64,000 nt of DNA from Planctomycetota bacterium. GTDB taxonomy: Bacteria; Planctomycetota; SZUA-567; H5-PLA8. The position numbers and the translations under genes were made by a program. The DNA lies in assembly GCA_015075375.1 (NCBI GenBank), contig JABTUM010000001.1:677201-741200 (forward strand). The letters are read 5' to 3'. Positions 15,840 through 24,333 of this stretch are shown here, piece after piece; within the stretch, counting starts at the first letter, position 1, and each line of letters begins with the position of its first letter. The notes below the pieces were generated by a model, which saw only the letters and a list, made by a program, of their open reading frames with translations, searched no databases and was not told the origin of the DNA.

Positions 15840-17288
15840 ATGCCCGCATCGTCCACCCTAGTTTGGTTTCGCCAGGACCTGCGCCTCGACGACAACCCCG
15901 CATTGCGTGCGGCGCTGGATCGCGGCGGCCCCATCGTGCCGCTATACATCTGGGCGCCCGAAGAAGAAGCGCCATGGGCGCCCGGCGCCGCCAGCCGCTG
16001 GTGGCTGCATCATTCCTTGGCGGCGCTGCAGGCCGAACTGGCCAAGCTCGGCTCCCGCCTGCTCCTTCGGCGCGGCGAAAGTTTGGCCGAGCTCCGTTCG
16101 GTGGCGCAAGCCATCGGCGCGAATGCGGTGTACTGGAACCGGCGCTACGAGCCTGCGGCGATCCGGCGCGACGCTAAGATCAAGCGCACGCTGAAGGCCG
16201 ACGGAATGGAAACCGAAAGCCACAACGCGGCGCTCCTCTTCGAGCCCTGGACGGTGCAAACGGGCGGCGGCGCGCCTTATCAGGTCTTCACCCCATTCTG
16301 GAAGGCCTGCTTGAAACAACCCGAGCCGCCGGAACCGCTGGCGCGTCCGCGTACGCTTCCCGCACCCCAAAGCTGGCCGCAAAGCGTATCCCTGGACTCG
16401 CTGGGGCTCCTGCCAAACCGGGATTGGGCGGACGGCTTTCACGCGCATTGGACACCCGGCGCGAAAGGTGCGCGAACGGCCCTCAAACGATTTTCAACAG
16501 GCATCCTCGCGAATTACTCTTCCGGCCGCGACCGGCCCGACCAAGCAGGAACCTCGCGGCTTTCGCCGCACCTGCATTTTGGCGAGATCGGCCCGCGCGA
16601 GATATGGCACGCGGTGCGAGCTTCGGCGGAGCGAGCCTCCGGCGGCGGCTGGGTTCGCGCCGAGGAGACGTACTTGCGCGAGATCGGCTGGCGCGAGTTT
16701 GCGCATCATCTGCTTTTTCATTTCCCGCATACGCCGAACGCACCCTTGCGAGCATCCTTCGAATCCTTCTCTTGGCGCAAGAATCGGCGGGCCTTGCTCG
16801 CGTGGCAGCGGGGAGCCACTGGATTTCCGATCGTGGACGCGGGCCTGCGCGAACTTTGGCACACCGGCTGGATGCACAACCGCGTACGCATGATCGTGGC
16901 CTCGTTCCTGGTGAAAGACCTGCTGATCTCCTGGCGCGAAGGGGCGCGCTGGTTTTGGGATACGCTGGTCGATGCGGACTTGGCCAACAATACGCTAGGC
17001 TGGCAATGGACAGCAGGCTGCGGCGCGGACGCGGCTCCGTTCTTTCGCATCTTCAATCCGGTTAGCCAAGGCGAGAAATTCGATCCCCAAGGGGCGTACG
17101 TACGGCGTTGGGTACCCGAGCTCAAGGCGCTGCCCGATCGGTTCCTGCATCGGCCCTGGGAATGCCCGGGGCTGGAGCGGACTGCCGCCGGCGTTCATTT
17201 GGGAAAGACCTATCCGCACCCGATCGTCGATCACGCGGCCGCACGTGAAGAAGCGCTTGCGGCCTTCGCCGCACTGAAGCGAACGTAA
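15840..17288 (+). CDS. phrB: Deoxyribodipyrimidine photolyase (class I CPD type)
   Basis: 482 residues. The N-terminal photolyase alpha/beta domain starts LVWFRQDLRLDDNPAL. The C-terminal FAD domain contains TSRLSPHLHFGEI, then GFPIVDAGLREL, then TGWMHNRVRM (DNA and flavin binding). The segment DADLANNTLGWQW has the Asn that protonates the flavin in CPD photolyases and a Trp of the electron-transfer triad. It ends with FRIFNPVSQGEKFDP. It repairs cyclobutane pyrimidine dimers using blue light, implying at least occasional light exposure. The start has only a weak ribosome-binding site. Confidence 0.93.
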   Translation: MPASSTLVWFRQDLRLDDNPALRAALDRGGPIVPLYIWAPEEEAPWAPGAASRWWLHHSLAALQAELAKLGSRLLLRRGESLAELRSVAQAIGANAVYWNRRYEPAAIRRDAKIKRTLKADGMETESHNAALLFEPWTVQTGGGAPYQVFTPFWKACLKQPEPPEPLARPRTLPAPQSWPQSVSLDSLGLLPNRDWADGFHAHWTPGAKGARTALKRFSTGILANYSSGRDRPDQAGTSRLSPHLHFGEIGPREIWHAVRASAERASGGGWVRAEETYLREIGWREFAHHLLFHFPHTPNAPLRASFESFSWRKNRRALLAWQRGATGFPIVDAGLRELWHTGWMHNRVRMIVASFLVKDLLISWREGARWFWDTLVDADLANNTLGWQWTAGCGADAAPFFRIFNPVSQGEKFDPQGAYVRRWVPELKALPDRFLHRPWECPGLERTAAGVHLGKTYPHPIVDHAAAREEALAAFAALKRT

Positions 17289-17522
17289 AGGACTGGCTTC
17301 CCGCGCACGAGTACTCGCGCGCTGGTTCATGCTCGCATCGGCGGACTACATCTGAATTCTTTTTTATGAGCTGCCCCATTCATCCGATCAATGCGACGAC
17401 AAATTCAACCTTCCGGTGTCCAAATTGGAGCGGAATGTGTATTTTCCGACTTTTATTGTGGACATACAGGTCTTCTTAGCAAGAATGCTTCCGGACACCA
17501 AGAGCCGGAGCGTAAGCACCTC
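17289..17522. other. Leader region of the Rieske/cytochrome b operon
   Basis: It is non-coding if the Rieske start is at 17523. It holds GGTGTCC (17415-17421) and its exact complement GGACACC (17493-17499), 71 nt apart, and a palindrome CGAGTACTCG shortly after the photolyase stop. A T-rich run near 17360 could belong to a terminator, but it is about 45 nt from that palindrome. Confidence 0.35.
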
Positions 17523-18056
17523 GTGAATAATCCTTCACACTCGAACGCGGAACCCGAAGCGCCGGAGCGACGTGACTTTCTGGCCAAGCTCTCGGCGTTA
17601 GCCATGGCCGGCGGATTGATTGCCGGGTATGGGACCTTTGCGTCATTCGCTGCGCGTTACCTTTATCCGTCTCACGGGGCAGCCAAAGGTTGGATGTTCG
17701 TCGCCGCCGTTCAGGATTTCCCCATGGGCAGCGCCAAGGAGTTCCGCACGCCCACTGGCGCCGGCGTGACAATTGCGCGCCAGCAGACGCAGGGCTCCGT
17801 CGAGGATTTCATCGCACTCTCCAGCGTTTGCCCTCATCTGGGCTGCAAGGTGCATTGGGAAGCTCAGCACGACCGATTCTATTGCCCCTGCCACAACGGA
17901 GTCTTCAATCCGTCCGGGCTGGGCACCGAAGGTCCGCCCAAAGGGCAGTCGCTGGGACGCTATCCGCTCCTTATTGAAAACGGGCTGCTGTTCATCGAGG
18001 TGGAACTGGAAGGCCTATCGGCAAGCGAAGTGCTTGGCGCGAAGGAGTTATCCTGA
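17523..18056 (+). CDS. Rieske iron-sulfur protein of a cytochrome bc-type complex
   Basis: About 177 residues. A twin-arginine signal-anchor (RRDFLAKLSALAMAGG; R16-R17) leads to one TM helix. The Rieske domain ligands are C103 and H105 in CPHLGC and C121 and H124 in CPCHNGVF, with C108 and C123 placed for the stabilising disulfide. It transfers electrons from quinol at the Qo site to a c-type cytochrome. GTG 17523 just before the Tat motif is preferred; an in-frame start at 17391 would add 44 residues with no homology, and the Shine-Dalgarno is not strong for either. The gene is directly followed by cytochrome b (1-bp gap). Confidence 0.9.
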   Translation: MNNPSHSNAEPEAPERRDFLAKLSALAMAGGLIAGYGTFASFAARYLYPSHGAAKGWMFVAAVQDFPMGSAKEFRTPTGAGVTIARQQTQGSVEDFIALSSVCPHLGCKVHWEAQHDRFYCPCHNGVFNPSGLGTEGPPKGQSLGRYPLLIENGLLFIEVELEGLSASEVLGAKELS

Positions 18057-18057
18057 C

Positions 18058-19107
18058 ATGTTCGGCATAGGCGCCTGGCTCCATGAGCGCATTCCGATCC
18101 GCGGCGAACAGCTCCGCGAGATGACCAACGAGCCGGTGCCGAACCATTTGCGGCGCTGGTGGTTCTGCCTGGGCGGAACCCCTGCGTACCTCTTTGTGGT
18201 CCAGATCGCCACCGGCATCCTGCTGGCTCTGTATTACGAATCGTCTCCCGACCGGGCGTACGAATCCGTTCGCCATATCACTCACGAGGTTGCCTTCGGC
18301 TGGTATATCCGAAGCGTACATAAATGGGCCGCGACGCTGATGATCGCGGCGGTGATCCTGCATCAGATGCGCGTCTTTTTCACCGGCGCATACCGCAAGC
18401 CACGCGAACTGAACTGGATGGTGGGCATGTGCCTGCTCGTCTGCACGTTGATGACCGGCTTCACCGGCTACAGCCTCGTCTACGAACAACTCAGCTACTG
18501 GGGCGCAACCGTCGGCGCGAACATCAACGAGACGGTTCCGCTAATCGGTCCGTTGATGAAACGCCTCCTGTTGGCCGGCGAGGCCTATAATCAGCAGACC
18601 TTGCCGCGGTTCTTCATTCTGCATGCCGCAGTTCTTCCGGTGGCCATCGTCGGCTTGTTGGGCATCCACATTACCTTGTTGCGTTTGCAGGGCGTGACGG
18701 AGTTCCAATTCGAAGATGAAAAGCCGGACGAGCCCCGGCATTTCAATTTTTTCCCCGATCACCTCTACACGGAACTGATCGTCGGGCTCGTGCTGATGAT
18801 CCTGCTGAGCGTGCTGGCTACGGTATTTCCGGCCGAACTGGGACCGAAGGCCGACCCGCTAACCACGCCCGAGGTGATCAAGCCCGAGTGGTTTTTCTAC
18901 GTTACGTTCCGCTGGCTGAAGCTTTTCCCGGGCACCGCCGCGGTGCTGAGCATGGGCTTTATTCTCTTCACGATGTTCCTGTGGCCCCTGCTGGACGGAT
19001 TAATCCGGCGCTTCTGGCCCAAGTCGGAATTCAGCGTGTGGGCCGGCATCGTGGCCGTTCTGGCCATTGTGGGACTCACGGTTTGGGAAGGCGCCGTCGC
19101 GCACTAA
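18058..19107 (+). CDS. Cytochrome b (b6/subunit IV fused type)
   Basis: 349 residues with about eight TM helices. Haem ligands in helix B are spaced H-x13-H (HKWAATLMIAAVILH) and in helix D H-x14-H (HAAVLPVAIVGLLGIH), the latter spacing typical of cytochrome b6. The Qo-site motif is PEWFFY, the b6f-like variant of PEWY. N- and C-terminal halves are joined in one chain. AAGGAG at the end of the Rieske gene serves as ribosome-binding site. With the Rieske protein and the octahaem cytochrome it forms a quinol-oxidising membrane complex. Confidence 0.93.
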   Translation: MFGIGAWLHERIPIRGEQLREMTNEPVPNHLRRWWFCLGGTPAYLFVVQIATGILLALYYESSPDRAYESVRHITHEVAFGWYIRSVHKWAATLMIAAVILHQMRVFFTGAYRKPRELNWMVGMCLLVCTLMTGFTGYSLVYEQLSYWGATVGANINETVPLIGPLMKRLLLAGEAYNQQTLPRFFILHAAVLPVAIVGLLGIHITLLRLQGVTEFQFEDEKPDEPRHFNFFPDHLYTELIVGLVLMILLSVLATVFPAELGPKADPLTTPEVIKPEWFFYVTFRWLKLFPGTAAVLSMGFILFTMFLWPLLDGLIRRFWPKSEFSVWAGIVAVLAIVGLTVWEGAVAH

Positions 19108-19135
19108 CTCATCGAAATCCAGGGAGTTCACGTTC

Positions 19136-20779
19136 ATGCAACTGACCACCAAGCGCTCGATCATCGGAGTCTTGGGCATTCTGTTCCTGATTTCTTTGAT
19201 CTTCGTCCAATGGATGGAAGTCGTGCGCAAGCAGGAGGAAGCGGGGCTGGCTAAACCGCACATCGCGGTGCCGGCTTCTTCGCAGGCCTGCGTGGATTGC
19301 CACCGGCAAGCGCAACCGGGCATCGTGGCCCATTGGGAAGGCAGCACCCATGCCCGCAAAGGGGTTGGCTGCGTGGAATGCCACCAGGCCGAGGAGGGCG
19401 ACGCCGACGTGTTCGCGCACTTCGGACAGAACATAGCGACCATCGTCACCCCGCGCGATTGCAGCAAATGCCATCAGAAGGAGGCCCTGGAATTTGCGCA
19501 TAGCCATCACTCCAAAGGCGGGAACATTCTCGCATCCCTCGACAACTTTCTCGCGGAGACCGTCGAAGGCCATCGCGCTCCCTTTAATCCGCACGGGCCT
19601 ACGCCCGGCTTCGACGTGCAGTCCGTAAACGGCATGGCGAGCGCTTTCAGCGGATGCCAGCAATGCCACGGCAGCAAGGTCGCCTTTCAGAGCACCGACG
19701 GCGGCGCCATCAACGTTGACGATCTGAAACCCGGACCCGATGGCAAGCCTACCAATAGCGAAGCAGTCGCCAAGATTGCCCGAAATCAGGATCAGAAGCC
19801 CCTGTTTCATGCGGCTACGTGGCCCAATACGGGGATTGGCCGCTTGAATATGGATGGCAGCCGCGGTTCGTGCAGCGCATGCCACAGCCGGCACGATTTT
19901 TCACCTCGTCGCGCGCGGCAGCCCGAAAACTGCGGCAAATGCCATCTCGGGCCGGATCACCCCCAAAAAGAGATCTACGAAGAGTCCAAGCACGGCGTGG
20001 CCTACCGCGATCTGCGCGAGCAGATGAACCTCGATGCGGAGTCGTGGGTGTTGGGCAAAGACTACAATGCCGCTCCGACGTGCGCGACGTGCCACATGTC
20101 CGCCAATACGCGCGAACCGGCCACGCACGATCCGGGCGAGCGCATCTCGTGGACCAACAGGCCGCCCATCAGCTTGCGCATGGATACCGACGCGGAACAT
20201 AAGATCGTGACCGCCACGGATCCGGTAGAGCGTGAAAAGCAGATCGCCGACACCGCAGAACAGAAGCGCCAACGCATGAAGAACGGCTGCAGCCACTGCC
20301 ATACGCCGGACTACATCAACGGCTTCTATAAGCAGTACGACGATCTGGTCGTTCTCTACAATGAGAAGTTCGCCAAGCCCGGCATGCAAATTATGAATGA
20401 GTTGCTCAAGCAAGGCTTGCGCACGAAGACGGACTTCGACGAAGAGATCGAGTGGACCTGGTTTTACTTGTGGCATCACGAAGGCCGCCGCGCCCGGCAC
20501 GGCGCTTCGATGATGGCGCCGGACTACACCCACTGGCACGGCATGTTTGAAGTGGCCGAACGCTTTTACATTCACCTGATTCCACAGGCTCGGGAGATCG
20601 CCAAACACGCCGCCGAACACGGGAAAGCGGAGCAGGCCAAGGCCGTCAACGAAGTGATAGACGCGTTGCTGGCACGTCCCGAGCACAAGTGGTTCAAAGA
20701 GGGCGCCGAAGGCCAAACGGAAGCGATTCGAAAAGCCATGCAGGAGCGCTACGGCCAAGGCGGCGGGGAGAAAAAGTAG
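19136..20779 (+). CDS. Octahaem c-type cytochrome, hydroxylamine oxidoreductase (HAO)-like
   Basis: 547 residues with an N-terminal hydrophobic anchor or signal (about 8-26). There are exactly eight CxxCH motifs, at 52, 79, 109, 174, 246, 266, 316 and 385, and a His-rich stretch after the third (AHSHHSKGGN). This count and layout match the HAO/octahaem family. The C-terminal helical part contains the segment MMAPDYTHWHGMFE with Y464, in the region where catalytic HAOs have the Tyr cross-linked to haem P460; only an alignment can show equivalence. Operon position after Rieske and cytochrome b (28-bp gap) suggests it takes the place of cytochrome c1/f or works as a linked terminal reductase or oxidase for an N-oxide. 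Confidence 0.88.
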   Translation: MQLTTKRSIIGVLGILFLISLIFVQWMEVVRKQEEAGLAKPHIAVPASSQACVDCHRQAQPGIVAHWEGSTHARKGVGCVECHQAEEGDADVFAHFGQNIATIVTPRDCSKCHQKEALEFAHSHHSKGGNILASLDNFLAETVEGHRAPFNPHGPTPGFDVQSVNGMASAFSGCQQCHGSKVAFQSTDGGAINVDDLKPGPDGKPTNSEAVAKIARNQDQKPLFHAATWPNTGIGRLNMDGSRGSCSACHSRHDFSPRRARQPENCGKCHLGPDHPQKEIYEESKHGVAYRDLREQMNLDAESWVLGKDYNAAPTCATCHMSANTREPATHDPGERISWTNRPPISLRMDTDAEHKIVTATDPVEREKQIADTAEQKRQRMKNGCSHCHTPDYINGFYKQYDDLVVLYNEKFAKPGMQIMNELLKQGLRTKTDFDEEIEWTWFYLWHHEGRRARHGASMMAPDYTHWHGMFEVAERFYIHLIPQAREIAKHAAEHGKAEQAKAVNEVIDALLARPEHKWFKEGAEGQTEAIRKAMQERYGQGGGEKK

Positions 20780-20849
20780 CCCTCACTTGTCTTACAACAG
20801 CCGGCCCCGATGGTAGCATGCACGCAGCAAGCAACCCGGAGGGCGGCAC

Positions 20850-22709
20850 GTGAAATCGTGGGCATCTCGAATTAAGGGTTGGTTCGGCGGCTCACCCTCT
20901 CTCGCGCCGGGCGCGGGCCTTCCCACGGGCGGCGGCAGCGAAGCCGATGCCTATCGTGCTCGGATCGATCCCGCTACCCAGACTCTGCGCATCGACCTGC
21001 CGCCCGAATATGCTCCCGGTGAACTTTACCCGGCCCCGGCAGCACTTCGAGGGGCAGAAGACGCCGAGCGTTTCGTCTCGGCGGCGGAGTTGGCGCAAAA
21101 GGCGAAGCAGTTCGACGACGGCTTAATTGCTGCGGTGGAACGGGCGGCGCAGGACGGCGGCGGGACGTTCGCGGGGAAAGCACGACTTCTGCGCGAAGTT
21201 GTCACTGCGTTGGCGAATAACGGCGGGCCCACCGCCGCCACGCTGGCCGCCGCGGCGCAATTAGGCGGACAGCGGCTGGACCTCCCCCAGCCTCTTCACG
21301 ACCGCTCCGAGCAGGTTCAAGAAGAGTTCCTCGGCGACGAACTTCGTTCCAAGCCCATCTCCTTTTATACGTGGTCCGACGAACTGCGCGGGATCTTCCG
21401 CCAGGATCGCTTGCTGCAAAGCGACCTGAAGGAAGCCGCCGGCGTCGAAGCGCTCGCGCGGACGCTGCACGCCAAGCCCGAAGAGCGGACGACATACGAA
21501 CGCTACTTGAGCATGGTGGAGTGGCTGGTCAATCCGTTCTCTGCCGACGCGCCAGACTTGCGCGGATTGCTGCGGCAGCTCGATGCGGGGCGCTTCGCAC
21601 CCGAATCTCCGGTGTACCGATTCTTGCCGCCGTCGCGCGCGTATGAGACGGATTTAATTCAAAAGCTCTATGGGAACCGCCCGATACCGGACGGCTTCAG
21701 CCTCATCGACGAACTGATCGCCCGCGTTCGCGACGGAAAGCTTGCGCTTCAGCCGGAGGGGGGCTGGTACGACTGGGTAGCGTGGTCCTTGGAGCCTCTG
21801 ATCGCGTACTCTCGGCTGCCGGAGCACCAACGCGCGGAGGCTTCGCCGCGCTACGCGAAGCACCTCGAAAAGCTGTTCAAGAGTTTGATGGCGCTCGCGC
21901 GCGAAACGCAGATTAAGCAGCTTGAGATTCCGGTGGCCGGCTGCGCCATGCCAGGTCCGGACGAACGCCCTAAAGTCACCATCCGGCCGCGGCTGGATAT
22001 CGAGCCGCTGCCTACGCATTATTTGCGGCGCATGCTGGGGTATGCGGCCGTTCGACGTACGCTCAGAGAAACCTTCGGAGACGACGCGCTTCGTTCGATG
22101 CACAGGCTGACGGAGGCCGGCCCCGTCGAAATAGATCTTGATGCCGAACTGCAGGAAGTGATGGACCTGCATCTCGGCGCGGCGGGCTTGGCGCTACGGC
22201 AGTTGGGCCTTCCGGCGCCACGCGCGGGCGATTTCGCGCTTCCGCAGGTTTTGGGGCGACTCCCTCAAGCGGATCTGGATCGAATGTTCGATGCCCCGGC
22301 CCACGAATCCGCGATCGGCCGATTCGAAGCTTGGGCGGCCCGCGCCGACGATCCCGACCTCGCGCGCGATGCTCGCATGATGGTTCCCGTTTACTTCGAT
22401 ACGCAGCGCAAAAAAACGAAGGTGTGGGTCTTCCTGGGCTGGGAAGCGCAGGCGCTGGCGGTGTACTTCAAGGTCCAACCGCGATTCGCGGTCTTCGACC
22501 GTGCGGGCAAAGATGTCACGGATCAAGTGGACGTGAAGTGGGAGGGCCGCCATGCGCGCATCCCGACCCCGGTTAGCGCCGAGCTTTATGTGGACGGGCT
22601 GCTGGACCGCGATGCCTTCCGCGCGCTTTGCGACCGCCATCGCCGCAGCGTGGATATCCTGACGGCGCTGGATCCTTCGTACAAGGCGCCGAGCCGCTTC
22701 GGAGAGTAG
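20850..22709 (+). CDS. Hypothetical protein, 619 aa, soluble
   Basis: I do not recognise this family. The GTG start has GGAGGG 6 nt upstream. There is no signal peptide or TM segment. The N-terminus is short and basic (KSWASRIKGWFGG), resembling a membrane-surface amphipathic helix; the rest is helical and rich in Ala, Leu, Arg and Glu. The only beta-like part is near the C-terminus (VWVFLGWEAQALAVYFKVQPRF, read as two strands). It is probably cytoplasmic. It follows the octahaem cytochrome by 70 bp but shows no redox motif, so a functional link is not supported. Confidence 0.6.
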   Translation: MKSWASRIKGWFGGSPSLAPGAGLPTGGGSEADAYRARIDPATQTLRIDLPPEYAPGELYPAPAALRGAEDAERFVSAAELAQKAKQFDDGLIAAVERAAQDGGGTFAGKARLLREVVTALANNGGPTAATLAAAAQLGGQRLDLPQPLHDRSEQVQEEFLGDELRSKPISFYTWSDELRGIFRQDRLLQSDLKEAAGVEALARTLHAKPEERTTYERYLSMVEWLVNPFSADAPDLRGLLRQLDAGRFAPESPVYRFLPPSRAYETDLIQKLYGNRPIPDGFSLIDELIARVRDGKLALQPEGGWYDWVAWSLEPLIAYSRLPEHQRAEASPRYAKHLEKLFKSLMALARETQIKQLEIPVAGCAMPGPDERPKVTIRPRLDIEPLPTHYLRRMLGYAAVRRTLRETFGDDALRSMHRLTEAGPVEIDLDAELQEVMDLHLGAAGLALRQLGLPAPRAGDFALPQVLGRLPQADLDRMFDAPAHESAIGRFEAWAARADDPDLARDARMMVPVYFDTQRKKTKVWVFLGWEAQALAVYFKVQPRFAVFDRAGKDVTDQVDVKWEGRHARIPTPVSAELYVDGLLDRDAFRALCDRHRRSVDILTALDPSYKAPSRFGE

Positions 22710-22728
22710 TTTTGAGTGCGAAGGTGCG

Positions 22729-24162
22729 TTACGGCTGGAATGTTTTCTTAATCAATTCCTGGAACCACTTCGTGCCGCAATAGCCCAGGTGCCCGCCGTG
22801 AGGCAGCACCAGCAGCGCGGGCTCGGCAACCAACTTGCGCAGGTTGGCCAGTTCTTCCGGATCGTTTAACGGATCGTCCTGTGCCATCACCACCTGGACG
22901 TAGGGCGGCGCTTCGCTGAGGTGCTTGTCCAAGTCGCCGCAGCTCCAAATGCCTTCGGCATCCTTTTTCCACGCCGGCGCGCAGAGGTAATTTACATAAT
23001 CCTGAAAGCCCCAATGATCGGGATTGGCCAAAGTGCGGCGCACGGCCTCCTTTTCGGCTTTGTGGCGGTCTTCCATGTACTTGCGCGCCTGCTCGTATGC
23101 TTCCTTCACCGCCTTGTCGTTGTCGAATCCGGGGAACTGAAGTTTCAGGTCCTCGAGTTGGCGCTTTTGCCGGCCTTTGAGAATCTCCTCTTCAATCTTG
23201 CGGCGCTGTTCGGCATTGGCGTTCGAGTCGGATTCCTCAAACTGCGCCAAGGTGCCCGGTAGATAGCGCTTCTCGTTATCCTTGAGGATCTCGGTGAGCG
23301 TGCCGAGGAAATCGTAGGCGATGCCCGCACGCATCAGAGACTCTTCGCGCGGCGTGGGCCGATCGTGCGCCGGCGTGTATCCGTCGAGGAGTTTCATGAG
23401 AGACGGCCCGAAGAGCGGCAGGTCATCACGGTAGTAGCGGTCAAGCGTACTTGCGGCGGTGCGCATGCGCACGGGAGGCGACAAGAGCAACGTGCGGTCC
23501 ACCGGCCATTCCTGCGCGCGCGGCATGTTAATCACGTTTAACGCCAGTGCGCCGCCGTAGCTGCCACCCAGGATGCGAACGCTGCTCACCCGTTCGCGCA
23601 GCCGTTCCGCGCCTTCTATTTTCTGAGTCAGCGCCGCATCGACCAGCTTGACCACTATTTCGGCTTCGGCGCGAAGATGCCCCGCCACTCCGTGCCCGAC
23701 ACAGCAATTCAGTTCGGGGCAAAAGACGGAATCGAAGGTGAGCACGTGGCAGCCGGCGTTGTGCAGATCGTGCGCCCAAGCCTGCGCGACCTTGCCGTCG
23801 GGCTTCATCGCAAAACCCAGCAGAGCCACCGCCAAGGGCGCCCGGCCCGGTTGCAGCGCGATCTGTACGTTCACGTCTTCCTTAAATCCCGTCGCCGAAA
23901 CCGGGAGCTTCCACTCCTGCATCTTCAACTTGCGCTTTTCGAATTCCTTGTAGTTGATCGTGGCCACTAAGCCGTGGTTGTGCACCAAACCCTTCTTCGT
24001 GGCGCGCTCTTCGACTTCCTTCGAGAAATCAGGCAACGCGGAAAGCGGAACCGGCTGGAAGACCGGCGCCGGCGTTTCGGCCGCGCCCGCGTGCGCGCGA
24101 ATTGTGATCGAGCATGTCAGCAAGAGACCGGCCAGGATCCAACTCAAACATCTGCGTACCAT
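22729..24162 (-). CDS. Secreted alpha/beta-hydrolase fold protein (YheT-like)
   Basis: 477 residues starting at ATG 24162, with GAGGAG 6 nt upstream. The signal peptide (about 1-25) ends near RAHAGAAE. The hydrolase fold has the nucleophile elbow GGSYGG (about residue 200) and the C-terminal His motif HGGHLGYCG, which resembles the YheT branch of alpha/beta hydrolases. A large charged helical insert (about 280-380) lies between core elements. A Cys-rich bit (CPELNCCVGHG) follows the third strand. It is an extracytoplasmic esterase or lipase-like enzyme by inference; the substrate is unknown. It lies downstream of pyruvate carboxylase on the same strand, 171 bp away. Confidence 0.75.
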   Translation of the reverse strand: MVRRCLSWILAGLLLTCSITIRAHAGAAETPAPVFQPVPLSALPDFSKEVEERATKKGLVHNHGLVATINYKEFEKRKLKMQEWKLPVSATGFKEDVNVQIALQPGRAPLAVALLGFAMKPDGKVAQAWAHDLHNAGCHVLTFDSVFCPELNCCVGHGVAGHLRAEAEIVVKLVDAALTQKIEGAERLRERVSSVRILGGSYGGALALNVINMPRAQEWPVDRTLLLSPPVRMRTAASTLDRYYRDDLPLFGPSLMKLLDGYTPAHDRPTPREESLMRAGIAYDFLGTLTEILKDNEKRYLPGTLAQFEESDSNANAEQRRKIEEEILKGRQKRQLEDLKLQFPGFDNDKAVKEAYEQARKYMEDRHKAEKEAVRRTLANPDHWGFQDYVNYLCAPAWKKDAEGIWSCGDLDKHLSEAPPYVQVVMAQDDPLNDPEELANLRKLVAEPALLVLPHGGHLGYCGTKWFQELIKKTFQP

Positions 24163-24333
24163 CTGCGGCTCCTCAGACGAATCGGCGGACCCCGTTAATG
24201 TGCGCGCTCGCGCTGGAATTGCAACCGTTAGACCTGCGCACCGGTTGAAAAGTATGATCGGAACACATCCTGCCGTCCCGTAGTGCATATCCTTAGGACC
24301 CCATGCAGCGGAGGGACGGCGCCCGACTGTACG

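Noticed and set aside
17391..17522. Upstream extension of the Rieske gene
   Set aside because: The 44 extra codons have no homology and would place the Tat motif far from the N-terminus; the region also contains an inverted repeat.
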